Assembly: GCA_935421135.1 (NCBI GenBank)
Contig: OW285192.1
Coordinates: forward strand, 16,531,001-16,595,000
Source: Bugulina stolonifera
Lineage: Eukaryota > Bryozoa > Gymnolaemata > Cheilostomatida > Bugulidae
Direction of reading: 5' to 3'
Length of the DNA: 64,000 bases
The notes under the pieces were generated by a model. It saw nothing but the letters and a program-made list of their open reading frames with translations. It did not search any database and was not told where the DNA came from. Within the stretch, counting starts at the first letter, position 1, and the number at the start of each line of letters is the position of its first letter. Shown in pieces: positions 27,983 to 39,998 of this stretch. The translations under genes were made by a program, and so were the position numbers.

Positions 27983-28618
27983 TCTGGGGGAGGTTTTGGT
28001 TCGGTCCTAACCCCTCAATTGCTAAGCCCGTATATCTATCTTGAACTTGAAGTTCTGGTGGCACCCCTATTAGCTAGAGCTGCTAAATACTTGTGTGTTT
28101 GCGTAATCACATCCCAGCTTAAGTGCCAGTGGTTTGATTCAGTAGTCTCGAAGTTGTAGTCTGTGGTACGCCTACTCTATTGCGGGTGGCAAGAGACAGA
28201 TACATTAATAATACTTGGCCAAGTGAATAGAGATAGTAAAACTGACAGTAATACCACAAAGAGCCTCAAACCTGAAGCTAATTGTCTAAGTGGAAACAAA
28301 CCACAAGACAATAGACAGGTTGTTAACATTAAAACTGCAGTGTATAAACACCCAAGCAGTAACATTATTATCTATTAGTATTGCAAGAAAACTTACAGAA
28401 CATAGATTTGTAGCATTGCAATACTAGCAAGCTACACAAGTCATTAAAAGAGAAAATCTTTCAGTAGAATTAAAAAAGTCAGGTAATAAACAAGTGTATA
28501 CATACACTTGATACAAGTAGTAATTGCAGTGCACAGTGCGCCAATAATACAAACTGATCAATAAGTGTAAACAAGGAAGATCGTTATAACTAATTCTTTT
28601 TAAGACTTTTGTAGGTGT

Positions 28619-30499
28619 ATGGGAGACAAAGAGAAAAGCAAGCAAACCAACCCAAGAAGAAAAGTTAGCTCGACCGCCGGCTTTACTACGTCGACCAACC
28701 AACAGATTACTCGTTTGATTACTCGTTCGACTGCATCGACTACATCGACCGTTCGCTCGACCGCATCGACATCCCGAACGGCTACATCAACCGTATCGAC
28801 AACACGTTCGACCGATCGTTCAAGCGACCAATCGACACGGCCGAAACAACCCTCGACAGTATCAAGCTTTCCGCAGCCACCAACAGGCCTCCTCCCACCT
28901 TCACCCGTCGATATTGTATCGATACGCTCGCCTGACGAAACACAGCGTTCACTCGACATGTCAACTAACCCGACTAACTCAACTAATGGCGTCACTACAT
29001 CATCGGTGACGACCAGCACAGCTGAAGGGGCAGCTGCCCCTGTCTCAGCAGTAGAGACTACTCTCACCACAGCTACTTCCACGATCACATCCAGCACTAG
29101 CGGGTCAATGCCCATATCATCAACAGCTTCTCACAGCGAGAACTTAGGTGGGATGGCTAGAGAGCAACAAGCTCTAACAGTGTGGGGCCCCATACCATGG
29201 GAGTTACAGCATATGATTCTCACCCGAGAACTGTGTGAAGCGCCACCACCAATCTCCAAGCAACAAGATCAAAATGTAGCACCAGTAGAGCCACCACAAC
29301 CGCTACAACATCCACCGATGCAGCGCCCACACACTCCGAGTGCACCAGAACCGCAACAGCCTGTGCATATGCCCTCAAACCTAACGATGTTGTCTCCACA
29401 ATATCAAGCCGGCCAACCCAATAGGATGCCCTGGTCCCCAGAGACCTTCGGACATGGGTCACCGGCACAGTCCAGCTCCTACTACCCTCTGTACGCAAAT
29501 TATCAGGGTACATATCCTCCCATGATGCACCTGGTAATACTACTGAACTTTGATAACAAATCAACGTTCACAGATGAGCCTACAGAAAGCTGGGAAGGCT
29601 TCATCGAGAAGTGGGAGGTCGAGATGAAGACCTTTGGACTCGGCGGTGGGCAACTAGCTCACTGCTTACTAAAATCCCTTAAGAGATCAGCCTATCAGGC
29701 TTATATTGCCATCACCAGGAAGCAACCTGAAGTGGCAGACCAATATGGCGCCCTAAAAGCAGAGCTGAGTAAGGCCTTCCTGAAGCATAAGACCTCTACA
29801 GGGAGAGCCCTCTTCACTCTTTCCTAGGGAAAGAAATCTGTAGGCGTGTTCTATGACGAACTAGTCACTGCTGGAAAGTCGGCATATCCTAATGTGCCTG
29901 ACCAGTACAAAAATGGCTATATGAGGGATGCCTTCATCAATGGTTTGAAGCAGCAGTACCAAGATGTACTACTGTCAAAAGGAGACATCACCTTAGAGGC
30001 TGCTCTGGATGTGGCCAAGAGCATCGAATATAAGGACCAGGTAGCCCGGAGTCAGAATTTGGTGGGTCCCTCCAACCACCGCGTACACCAGATCCAGGAT
30101 GAACCTTCAGTACTAGAGGCAATGAAGGAGGAGATACGAAACCTAAAAGCCCTGGTGAGAAACCAGGCTAAGAGCAAGTCTCCACAGCTCAGCCCACCGA
30201 GCTTTCAGCAATGCCAGGGGCCCAGCACGCAACAGAGGCCTAAAACCTATCCGAGACAGGCTCAAGCTGTAAGGCCTCTGGCACAAAGAAAACAGAACCT
30301 GCCTAATAAGGCAAGACTGTTTTGCGAAAACTGCAAGAAAGCAGGGCACAAGACGGAGACCTGTTGGGGCAACCAGCAACGACGACAGGTCAACCTAGTC
30401 CAGGAGAACGGGGAGCTGGACGATGAGGAACTCGCCAAGACGGTCCTCACCCAGGACCCCCAGAGAGAGGAAACGGTGAGTGGAGTTATCACCACCAGG
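28619..30499 (+). pseudogene. gag of the Ty3/gypsy-like element, one in-frame stop
   Basis: The frame opening at 28619 runs to 30802 with a single TAG at 29825-29827. The N-terminal 110 residues are Ser/Thr/Arg-rich, coded by TCGAC-type repeats. A capsid-like region spans the stop (SWEGFIEKWEVEM before it, FINGLKQQYQDVLL after it). A CCHC zinc knuckle C-x2-C-x4-H-x4-C lies at about 30322-30363 (CENCKKAGHKTETC). The frame then runs without a stop into the envelope-like region. A strong donor-like site GTGAGT at about 30477 lies between the two. The structural protein would package the RNA; this copy cannot make it whole. Confidence 0.78.
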
Positions 30500-32217
30500 A
30501 AGAAGAAGAAAAGGAAGGGGGGCGGCAGCAACATTTCTACTGCAACCTATGTAGGGGTGGCAATGATGGCCCTTCTCCAATGCTTTGTGGTAATCGGTGC
30601 CAAGGGTCTACCAGACACACCGATGGTATATGGGTCCACCAGTAAGGATCGGGCTCACATCTACCAGTTGGATCGCACGTTCAAGTGCGATACCTATGAA
30701 AATAGCATCAACATTACCTCTCCTCCTCAAGATGCACAAATAGAGCTGTATAAAAGGAACCTACTACAGTGGACCAGCAAAGCGGTCCAGTGCACGAAGT
30801 GAAAGACGTCCATCACTACCAGCATATCCCTGTTCAGAGATATAAAAACTCGAACACAGGCCCATGAGGTTGGACCGATCACAGCTCAAGAATGTCAAAC
30901 CATGGTAAAAACCCAGAACTGTGAGGACGGCTGGCTGGTAAAGGACAATGGAGCATACATCACAAAGAATGAAATCTCAGCCAAATACGAGTGGTGTTGC
31001 AAAAAGCACACATATTTGGCGAATTAGTGCAGCTACATCAAGGCGTCGGTATACAAATACCACGCCGACCCACAATTCCAGTCAACAACGGGAGATGTGA
31101 GTCACTGTTCATATAATGACAGAGAATGCCTTTTGGATGACGGTTCGGTGCTGATTTGGGAGATTGCCGCCAAATCCTATTGCGAGTTTGTCAAGTGGTA
31201 CCAGGTCAATGGCACGTATTATGATGGTCACTTTGTCAGCGACCAACACTATTTGGCGCTGACCTTTACTCGACACGGGCTCGAAACCCACCGCGACTGT
31301 CACCGTCAGACCACCTCCATGTCAGATCAGGGCTTGATGGTACAGTTCTTGACTCCCCTATCAAACACCATCCCAATGACAATGTCATCCACACTACCAG
31401 TATACATGTCAACTGCTCCACTAGGGATCTAGTGCCAGTGTACCTGGATGGGAAAGTCCGCATGTACAACAAGAACGGAACTATCACTGTTCCTAGCGGG
31501 GTACTAAACTTAACATTGCCAAGAATAAGTCTCGGAGCTCACCCTGTTAAGGTGCATGAATCTATATATAGCAAAGCTCACAGACTAAACTGGCAAGAGT
31601 TCAGTGACCACAGTAACCTCAATGCTTTGTTAGGCACTCTAAGCCGACAGAACAAAGTGCTCGAATCTATGGGCATAACCTCCGGGTCTGACGCCAGTCA
31701 TGAAGATAATGTACGAGAATCAAAATAAGAGCTGCTAGGCAGATCTTGCTTTGCCTTCTTATTCGGAGGTCATGTGGCCTCTGGGTTTGAACTATGGACT
31801 TTCTGCTCCAATATGATAGTGACAGTTACAGGAGCAATGATCGTCATAACGATGCTCCGACGCTGTTGCATATGGAGAGTAGCAATGATAAGCACAGAAG
31901 AGCAGAGCCTTGGTTCTGAGGATGATGAAGGAGAGGCGAATAGTGATCTTACGCAAGTAGAACAAGGAGAACTAGAAGAACGACTGGCGCCACTCAGACA
32001 CCGACTAGAAAGGATTATCCGGTCCAGGTGTTGCGCAGAAGATATGGAATCAGGGGAGTCGCCTAGGTTTATCCCATCGGCACCGACCCCAGCATATCAA
32101 CCAATATACCCAAGGATGCCTCAAACATCTGAAACGCCAGACCAAACTGGAGCGAGAAGGGAGACCCATGAACCAATACTTACCTACCCGACTCTATTTC
32201 CAGGTAATCAACAATGA
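30500..32217 (+). pseudogene. Envelope-glycoprotein-like region between gag and pol, broken
   Basis: It begins with a signal-peptide-like hydrophobic stretch (VGVAMMALLQCFVVIGA) and continues with Cys-rich ectodomain-like sequence having several N-x-S/T sites. A C-Y...C-L-L-D-D-G...W pattern at about 31103-31160 recalls glycoproteins of negative-strand RNA viruses captured by retroelements. Near the end is a transmembrane stretch (MIVTVTGAMIVITML), then an acidic tail. Breaks: TGA at 30800-30802, TAG at 31025-31027, a frameshift near 31260-31300, TAA at 31726-31728. A surface glycoprotein would make the element an errantivirus-like retroelement. The position before pol is unusual. Family assignment is by eye and tentative. 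Confidence 0.55.
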
Positions 32218-32925
32218 TGGTACGATCACCCACCCAGTGAAAACAAAGTCGCAGGGATAATCGGGAAACAGACTGGTCACTGCAAACATGCTGCGATCAC
32301 AGTGAACATTGACGGAAAGAGATTCACAGCATTAGCTGATGCAGGGGCAACCATAACCCTCATGAGAACCGACATAGCATCCCAGTGTAAACTGGCCGCT
32401 CACCCTCACAGCCTATCAGCAAGAGGAGTGACCAATGACGCTCTCAACATTATCGGCAGGTCTGCTGTCCGCATCAGACTTGGCAAGAAAACCTATCCGC
32501 AATGTGTTTACATAGCCGAGAACATTTCACACAAAATAATTCTTGGAACCGATTTTCTAGCGAAACTGGGTGAGGTGAGATACAATTTCAGCAAATGCAC
32601 ACTAAGCGTGGGCGAGGAGCCTTTTCCAATGAGGAAGTCAGCTATTATCAATAGCGTTAGAACAAAGGAGAAGGTGAAAATACCGCCTTTATCCGAATCC
32701 ATAGTAGTAGTACAAGTAAATACTTGTGACTATAGAGGAAGGACCTGTCTCTTTGAAAGCAACGCATTGCCCAACAAGAAGGTTATGATAGGGAGGTCAG
32801 TAGACCGCATCTCCAAGGGCAATACTCTAAGAGTACCCATAATGAATAAATCTACCAACTTTCATACCATTCAAGCGGGAGAGCTAATTGGAATGGTGGA
32901 GAGGTGGAAGACAACATATTCATGA
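32218..32925 (+). pseudogene. Retropepsin-like protease of the LTR element
   Basis: The open frame holds ALADAGATITLM, the aspartic protease active-site loop (D-A-G-A here, where D-S/T-G-A is usual), and IILGTDFLAKLG, the I-L-G-x-D/N motif near the C-terminus. It ends at TGA 32923-32925 and overlaps the RT frame by 22 bases, so pol would be reached by frameshifting. The upstream limit is in-frame stop TGA at 32215-32217. Confidence 0.75.
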
Positions 32926-34604
32926 CAGGTATAGAGGCACCCAAGCAAACTAATAATCCAGGAGCCTCGCTCAAACAAGAAGAAACTGCCCTTGATGACC
33001 AACAAATAGAAGTGCTCAGAGATCTGATCAATGAATTTGAAGATATTATTGGAGAAAATGCCTCTAAGCTGGGGCAAACAAAGATAGTGGAGCATGTGAT
33101 AGAAACGCTCCCAGGAGCTGGCCCTGTACGCAGTAGACCCTACAACATTCCCGTTGGGCTATGGGCGGAAGTGAAGGCACAGCTAGACCAAATGCTCAAA
33201 CAGGGTTTGATTGAACTTAGCACTGGAGCCTGGGGCTCTCCCATAGTGCTAGTCAAAAAGAAAGATAACTCCTGGAGGTTCTGTGTGGACTACAGGAAGT
33301 TGAATGCCATAACTGTAAAACATAGTATGGCTCTAGCAAGTATCGAAAATGCTATGGAGATAATGCATGGGAAGAAGTATTTCAGCTCCATCGATTTGTG
33401 CTCGGGCTTCTTGCAAGTGGCCTTACACGAGGTTAGCCAAGAGAAGTCGAGCTTCATAACGCCTTGGGGTTCTTACAGGTGGAAGGTCATGCCACAAGGA
33501 GCCTCTGGCTCCCCTTCTAGCTTCTCGAGACTGTCGTTAGCCATAATGGCTGATCTCATCAATGAAGGGAGCAGCTGCGTTTACCTAGGTGACCGGCTGA
33601 TGACTTCAACTGACTTCGATAGTCTCATCAAATTATTACGAACAGTGTTCGTTAGGCTGAGATACGCCGGACTTAAATATAGACTGACTAAGAGTCAGTT
33701 TTGCAAGAAAGAGATCTTGTACCTTGGTCATACAATCTCCGAGACAGGGATATCGGTAGTGCCGCACAATGTGGACAAAATACTGAACTTCCCCGCATCA
33801 AAGGGTCGCACAGGAGTCACCAGGATCCTAGGACTACTGGGATTCTACCGTAGCTTTGTAAAGGGCTTTAGCCTACTGGCAGCGCCACTCATCACTCTGA
33901 CTAGTGAAGATGAACCATTTGTCTGGAGCGAGGGATGCGAGGCTGTATTTCAACATCTAAAAGAAAGAATCACATCAGCACCTATCTTACAATTCCCCAA
34001 CTTCAGCAAGCCGTTCGTCTTAACCACAGATGCATCGTCGATTGCTCTTGGCGCTGTGCTCTCGCAAACCGGCGAAGATGGGAAAAGTCACCCTACATCT
34101 TTCTACTCGAGGTCCTTAGAAAAGGCCGAGAAAAAGTGGGGGTCCTGCGAACAGGAACTGTTTGCAATCCTATGTGCAGTGAGACATTTCAGGGCATATT
34201 TGATGAGCGTGAAGTTCAAGATCCAGACGGACAACATATCATGCACCTACATACTGACTAAGGCCGATCTGGCGCCGCGGTTAGCTCGTTGGGCAGTCCA
34301 ACTAGCCGACTACACATATGAGGTGGAACATAAGGCTGGTAAGGAGAATGTAGTGGCTGATGCCTTACCTAGGACTGAACAGATAGATTCTGCTGAAGGC
34401 GTGTGTGCAATAGATGAACAACAGATGACTGAAGAAGAAGAGAGAATGCACACCGCCCAAAGCAAGGATTACTACCTAGGACCAACTATGATGTACCTAA
34501 GAGTAGGAAAATTCCCACGTGACGCTTCGAAAAGAGATAACAAAGTCATACAACAGAAGAGCGAACAGTTCTTACTGCGAAATGGAGTGCTATACAGACT
34601 ATAA
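32904..34604 (+). pseudogene. Reverse transcriptase and RNase H, catalytic motif altered
   Basis: One open frame of 566 residues. RT motifs: VLVKKKDNSWRFCVDYRKLN, FSSIDLCSGFLQV, MPQGASGSPSSFSRL, then VYLGD at 33579-33593 where Y-x-D-D is expected; the first Asp is a Gly codon (GGT, 33588-33590), so the enzyme would be inactive. RNase H follows with LTTDASSIALGAVL, CEQELFAI, IQTDN and VVADALPR. The frame stops at TAA 34602-34604 and continues in phase as integrase. Confidence 0.85.
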
Positions 34605-36128
34605 GATGGTAGAGAACTACTATCGATACCGGCATCGCAGAGGAAGCAGTTGTTGCTCGCCTCTCACGAATCGCTGATGACTCTTCATCTTGGAAGCACC
34701 AAGATGATGCTAGCTCTAAGAGAGAAGTATTGGTTTCCAAATATGAGAGCGGAAGTGAACAAACACATCGTTGAATGAGGAAGTTGTCAAAGGAGAAAAA
34801 ACCCGAAGGTTCCCCCTCGAGTTCCACTGAAGAACCAATGGGGGGATTACCCGCTCCAAGTCCTGTCAGTGGACTTCCAAGGCCCGTTCACGGAGTCGGA
34901 AGAGGGATATAAACATATATTGGTATGGACGGACTACTTCACAAAATTGTGCGAAATGGAACCCACCCAAGACCAAAAGGCTACTACAGTTGCAAAGTCA
35001 TACATTGAGAGAGTATTCTGTCGGTTCGGCGCTAGCGAGGTGTTGATGAGCGACCGAGCGAAGGATTTCCTTAGTGAGGTAGTGGTTACCATAAACAAAC
35101 TTCTGGGCGTGGAGCACCGCAAGACGACAAGTTACCTGCCGCACACCAACGGACAAGTTGAAATCTACAACAAGTCCATTGCTAACATGCTATCGCATGT
35201 GGTCAATGACTCGCACACCGACTGGGCGAGATAAGTACCCTTCGTACAACTAGCCCACAACTCCTCCAGGCATGTCATACTTAACGCTAGCCCCAGCATG
35301 TTGCTACTGTGCAGAGAGATGAGGCTATCGTATGAACTAACACTGCCCAAGCGGAGTAGTGACGAAGCAGAAGAAGGCGGATATGCTGCTGGCTTGCAAG
35401 AACGCATGACTAAAGTGTGGGAACTGGCTCGACAACACATCAGCAAAGGGAAGGAGCGCCAGAAGAAATATTACGACAGGGGTACCGTTTCATCACCAAT
35501 TAAGGTAGGTCATGTGGTATTATACTTGACTAAAAGGGCTCACAAGAATAGAACTACTAAGCTGCTCAAGAATTGGGCCGACTTACATATAGTGAAGGAA
35601 GTCACAGACACTAACGCTAGAATACAGTTGTTTGATGACCCTGGACAAAAGCCGTTCTGGGCTCACCTCAACTATCTGAAGCTCTATAGGGGACCACTAG
35701 TTCAAGGTAGTAGTAGTAGTGGTCTGAACATAGACCTGGACTGACTTCAGTGTAGTTCTAGTAAGAGGGAAACTGACGAGGAGCACGGTCTTACAGGCTC
35801 GGACTCCGATGACTCTCTATACAGCAGCTATGCGGATGGCAACTTCTCAGGAGAGAAGATTTTTGTCAGGAGAGCGTCTCAGGAGGACTCGTCTACAGAA
35901 AATGAAGATAATGGTGAAAATATTGAGCAAACTCACAGTAGCGCTCATAGAACAAGGGGCAGTAAGAATGAGCAGAGTAAACGTAACAGTAAAGAGCGAC
36001 AGTCAGAAGAAAGTAACCAGGGTGATTCCGACCAGAAGGAAGTGCCTGAACGTAGCGTAGCAAGGTACGAATTGAGGAGGAGGCCTCGAAAGAAGCGCGA
36101 CCCCCAATTTGACTATTCAAGAGACTAG
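34605..36128 (+). pseudogene. Integrase and basic/acidic C-terminal tail, four stops in frame with RT
   Basis: The frame of RT continues. The zinc-binding HHCC region keeps HES...HLG and one Cys; the codon for the other Cys region is disrupted by TGA at 34776-34778. The catalytic core keeps all three acidic positions: SVDFQGPF, MSDRAKDF and TNGQVE. A TAA at 35232-35234 breaks the frame, and a TGA at 35742-35744 separates a charged tail (Glu/Ser-rich, then YELRRRPRKKR) that ends at TAG 36126-36128. Integrase would insert the DNA copy in the genome; this copy cannot. Confidence 0.82.
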
Positions 36129-36483
36129 GGACTGGGCTCACCTTGATGATCTCGATCGACTGATCAGACATCGAGAAGACTTGTACATAATTACATGATA
36201 ATGATATATTTACACATAATACCCTTGGTTAAATTTACCACATGATTATCTATATATACCAATACTAATTGAATGGCCAGAGAGTCAAGCACTTAACAGT
36301 TAATGATAACAAGCCTCAGCGCTACCAGAATATTTACCTTTTGTAGTCATGCCGAATCAATTGACAGTTGAATAGTTGGGTGATTGCAATGTGCTTTACT
36401 GTTAGGGACAACAGTTTATTTTTTGGGGGGTGTGCAGATACAATAGACACATATACTACACAGATGGGTTAGTTTTTAACAAT

Positions 36484-36934
36484 TTATTCGGTCATATCAG
36501 CCTCAGCTGGCTTTACAAGTTCTAGATCGCCCCCAAAGGGACGACCTCTTAAAAATACTGCCGCCGCCGACTGACGCCGGCGACGGCAGCACACAAATAA
36601 AATAATAAAGAACAGTAAAACAGTTAGGGCCACACCCAGCACAGGGCCCATGACGCTCCAATCTAAAACAAACGCAACAATAACCCATTTAAAATTTCAA
36701 GAACCCACAAGAACATACAAATAAGCACAACGCATACACACAGGATTACTAAGATACTTTATCTATACTGTTACTAACTGCCGCTTACCCACCGCTTAAA
36801 AGGCTGTGTTAACATTGCATGCTAAAAGAGCTTACTGACATACCCACAACTGTTGGAAGATCAGTTGTCTGAATAGTCATAGTGCTTATATGGTGTGTAC
36901 TAAAAGCATGGCTGCTTTGAGGTTGAGGTTGAGG
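36484..36934 (-). CDS. Antisense gene: type I membrane anchor, last two exons
   Basis: On the minus strand, exon 36934-36844 is joined by a GT-AG intron (phase 1) to exon 36662-36484 (stop TAA at 36486-36484, overlapping an AATAAA signal). The upstream exon is Pro/Gln/Ser/Thr-rich (PQPQPQSSHAF ... TTDLPTVV), a stalk-like juxtamembrane region. The last exon gives a clear transmembrane helix (MGPVLGVALTVLLFFIILFV) followed by CCRRRRQ, a stop-transfer signal, and a 30-residue tail. A further open stretch upstream (about 37119-36935) may hold another exon. It lies between pol and the 3' LTR, antisense to the element. Such an intron can survive reverse transcription because the element's own RNA would not splice it. 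It may be a captured host gene end or an element gene. No family recognised. Confidence 0.55.
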
Positions 36935-37670
36935 CTGACAGTATAATCTCCCCTTAAAACAGGCACACCACTGTGTGGGGGGTGCAGGGTGACTGAAATT
37001 GAAATTTTGTCTTTTAATCTACCCGCTAGAGCAAAATTAAATTTTATGCAATCCATTTTTTTAACTAAAATAAATTTAAATTGAAAACCTAAATTTAGAA
37101 TCAGTAAATGGAGTTTCAAAAATGGGAAATGGCCAACGAAAACGATATCAATATACCCATTCTAATCAGTATTAATAATTGACTAAGACCAACGATCGAT
37201 CGAATACATTTAGTTAACATTCACTAGATTAATTAAGGTTTAACATTTACATTTGTTTTGTTAAGTTATAATGTACTTAGATTAATATTAGACTATAACT
37301 ATCTCATTAGGAGACAAAATTATGTAAATTCATTCTCTAGTGGTCTGAATACTTTTGTACTTAGATACTTGATGTATTTTCTTAGGTGAAGATGACTAGT
37401 ATTAATCTTCACAACGATAGACTATGAATTTAGTACTTACATCCTCCATTTTGATAACAAGTCTGAAGACCAGAACACGAGTTTGTAACATCGTGAACTT
37501 TTTGGCGATAGCCTCTAGTAGAGTATATCTGGTTAGCAGCTTTAAGTTAATATGTTACTAAAGGATACTCGCAGTGACTTAGTCAGAGACTAATATTATT
37601 ATATTGGTGAGTGTAACTACGAATAATATTATTTTATCATGGGACTGATATTTCTTTTTCTCGGGCTGGA

Positions 37671-38360
37671 TGTTATACATTATATTTGCACATATTGTTA
37701 TATCGCCACAGTTCAGGCGACCTACTGTTGATCCAACAACACTAGAGTAGAATATACTAATTATGTATTGCAATAGCTATTGAGAGAACATCTATTAACT
37801 ATATCAGTAATTTATCTTACTACCAGCACATGTAGTAACAATACATGTTAATGTTGATGTCTAAATAACCACAACTATTTATCATCAATTGTAAGAGATA
37901 GGATGCAGGATATATCATCTCCTAAGGTAGCACAAATGTATAACATAATATTAGTGCCAAAGATGCCTGCGTTCATGGTACAGTAACTATATTGACCTCA
38001 TTCTCCTTATACGGGTAGCCGGTTGTCATATACATGTAGATACAGCAGAGAATGAGACTGTAACTCACTATTGGTTATAAGGTAGTTACAGGCTCCTTAT
38101 ATGATGTGGGATCAGATTCTTAGATGCTGCTTGACCAGAAGTATATGCTGGTACGATAGACTCCTCCTACTGCTGAGTTGGCAACCTTTGGGCTTTCAGA
38201 AGTAGAAGACACTCTCATGCAAGCTATCACCGAAGGCAGACGTGTCTAGAGGTCTACAACAGAGTCAACAATAAATCCTTAAGGTAATTATAATTAGTAC
38301 TAACATTACAGAGTTTAATAACTACTGTATAAATTATATCTACAACATAGTAGTATAATA
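37671..38360 (+). repeat. 3' LTR of the Ty3/gypsy-like element
   Basis: TGTTATACATTATATTTGC to TAGTAGTATAATA, matching the 5' LTR. Between the stop of the pol tail (36128) and this repeat are an untranslated stretch, the antisense membrane-anchor exons and AT-rich sequence (36940-37670) with no clear gene. Confidence 0.8.
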
Positions 38361-39639
38361 ATTCTTAGCGTTTCTGTGCACTATGAATTCTCAACTCGAT
38401 CCATAGACATGGACGAAGATAGATAGTATAGTATTTTGGTACTTGCAATAACTCTGTGATCAATGGTATTGTAAACAAAATACCAAATGCAGACCGCTAG
38501 CATGGTCATGTGACTTTGTTTTGTTTATAAAATTTTTTATCAGTATGATAATCCACCGCTTCGAATAAACAATGGCAGCTATAAAAATAAAACTTCTTTC
38601 GAGGGTGTAATATAATTTGAAGGATGCATGGTTGCAAGTAGTATATGCTCATGGATTATTTTTGCATATTTCAGGCTAATTTTGAAAATATTTGCAAAAA
38701 AACCAAACCTCTTTCTATACAACTTAATGTATATAAAAAAATTTCCATTTAGGGTGTCTTGATTAAAAAAATCGTCCTAGGGCAGCACATAGCGCATCGC
38801 CCAATGCATCATGGGAAGCAAAAATATGTTGAGAGCACAACTCTGCAACTTGTAACTTTCCTGCTGCTTTCATTTTAACACAAATTTACATTTGCTGAGC
38901 AAGGTAATTAGCGACAGGGATCCTTTAATACCTGTGAATAAGGTTTAACAAGTACTGGTTGTTTTGTACCTCATCTGTTTTTGTGACATGAAATTTGCTG
39001 ACAGGGCTATTAGAAACAATTAACAGAGAGGTAGTTTATGCAAGGCTAACTTTGCCTCGCTATGTAGACACTTAAATTTCACAGACTAACTTTCAAATTT
39101 CTTGGGAAATCTGACGACTCTTTAAATTTTCAGTCTTGAAAGTTGTAAGACAGGCTACCTACACTGCATTCTGTATCTACTAGGATGTACATTTGTAATA
39201 CATAATGTTATTTACATCTGGGCTATTATGTACTTGTACATGTAAGTGTATTTATTCATAATGAATATCACATAATTGCCAAACTAAGGTGGTCAAGTTG
39301 TCACCAGAATGGTGTTGTGCAAAATTCCGATCCAATTTCTGTTACATACCTTGTGGTGTAAGCTGTATGTCAGTATTTGCATACCACACAAGAATGCGGC
39401 TAGCTTATGGTTAACTACTGTATACTTATAGTTTGCACAAATACATTGAGAGCTAGAAATGCAATGCAAATTATGGCAGAAGTTCCCAGTGCTAATGTTT
39501 CACTTCAAATAAAAAGCTGTGGTACATGTACAAGGGCTGCTGCCACTACAGGCTATATATTATACTACTACTATATCAAAATTTTATAATCAAAGATGGG
39601 CTCCTCTGAAGTCTCATTGTTTAACTTTTGGAGCTATGA
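38361..39639. other. Intergenic, no gene seen
   Basis: AT-rich. It includes the GACAGGGATCCTTTAA end at 38913-38928, the inverse of 24341-24356. No convincing ORF. Confidence 0.4.
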
Positions 39640-39998
39640 GTGAAGCAGAATTATAAATCAAACCAGACTTACCTGCAAGGTGAAGTTTGATAGTAATTCT
39701 GCCAGCGAATAGCGAAGAAGGTAAACAATCCCACCCTTGGGTTAAAATTTCCCACCCATATTTTACTCTTCGCTTTCATTTTATTGTAAATGTATGTTAC
39801 TGATTGAATGTTATTGTTTTCATCATCTTTTTCAAAATACTTTTGCCCTAATCTGTGTGCTCCTCTGAACAAGTGACCAGTTTCCTGATTATCCACTAAA
39901 TCTATCTCATTGTTTATCTTCTTTGCTATTCGTTCGCAGAATTACTATCCAACTTCACCTTACAGGTAAGTCTCGTTCGATTTATAATTCTGCTTCAC
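39640..39998. mobile_element. Small inverted-repeat element (359 bp)
   Basis: Left end GTGAAGCAGAATTATAAATC, and the same inward at the right; arms of about 65 bp continue through ACTTACCTG-AAGGTGAAG and AGTAATTCTGC. The right arm carries TTACAGGTAAGT, both a splice-acceptor-like and a perfect donor-like sequence. The target duplication is unclear. Sequence from 39999 to 41055 shows no feature. Confidence 0.75.

Larger units (their letters stand above)
27281..38360 (+). mobile_element. Ty3/gypsy-like LTR retrotransposon with envelope-like region, decayed
   Basis: Direct repeats of about 700 bp (27281-27982 and 37671-38360) flank 9.7 kb that reads gag, envelope-like, protease, RT, RNase H, integrase. 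RT before RNase H before integrase places it in Ty3/gypsy. Many in-frame stops and frameshifts show it is inactive. The repeats differ by a few substitutions and small indels, so insertion is moderately recent. A target duplication and a clear polypurine tract next to the 3' repeat are not found; a T/G-run at about 36417-36430 is a possible alternative tract. Confidence 0.8.

Noticed and set aside
28600..29115. Antisense ORF over gag
   Set aside because: Val/Asp-rich shadow of the Ser/Thr-rich gag N-terminus.
36417..36445. Polypurine-tract-like run followed by TGTGCAG as an alternative 3' LTR start
   Set aside because: I find no matching second copy upstream of gag; the 27281/37671 repeats fit better as LTRs.
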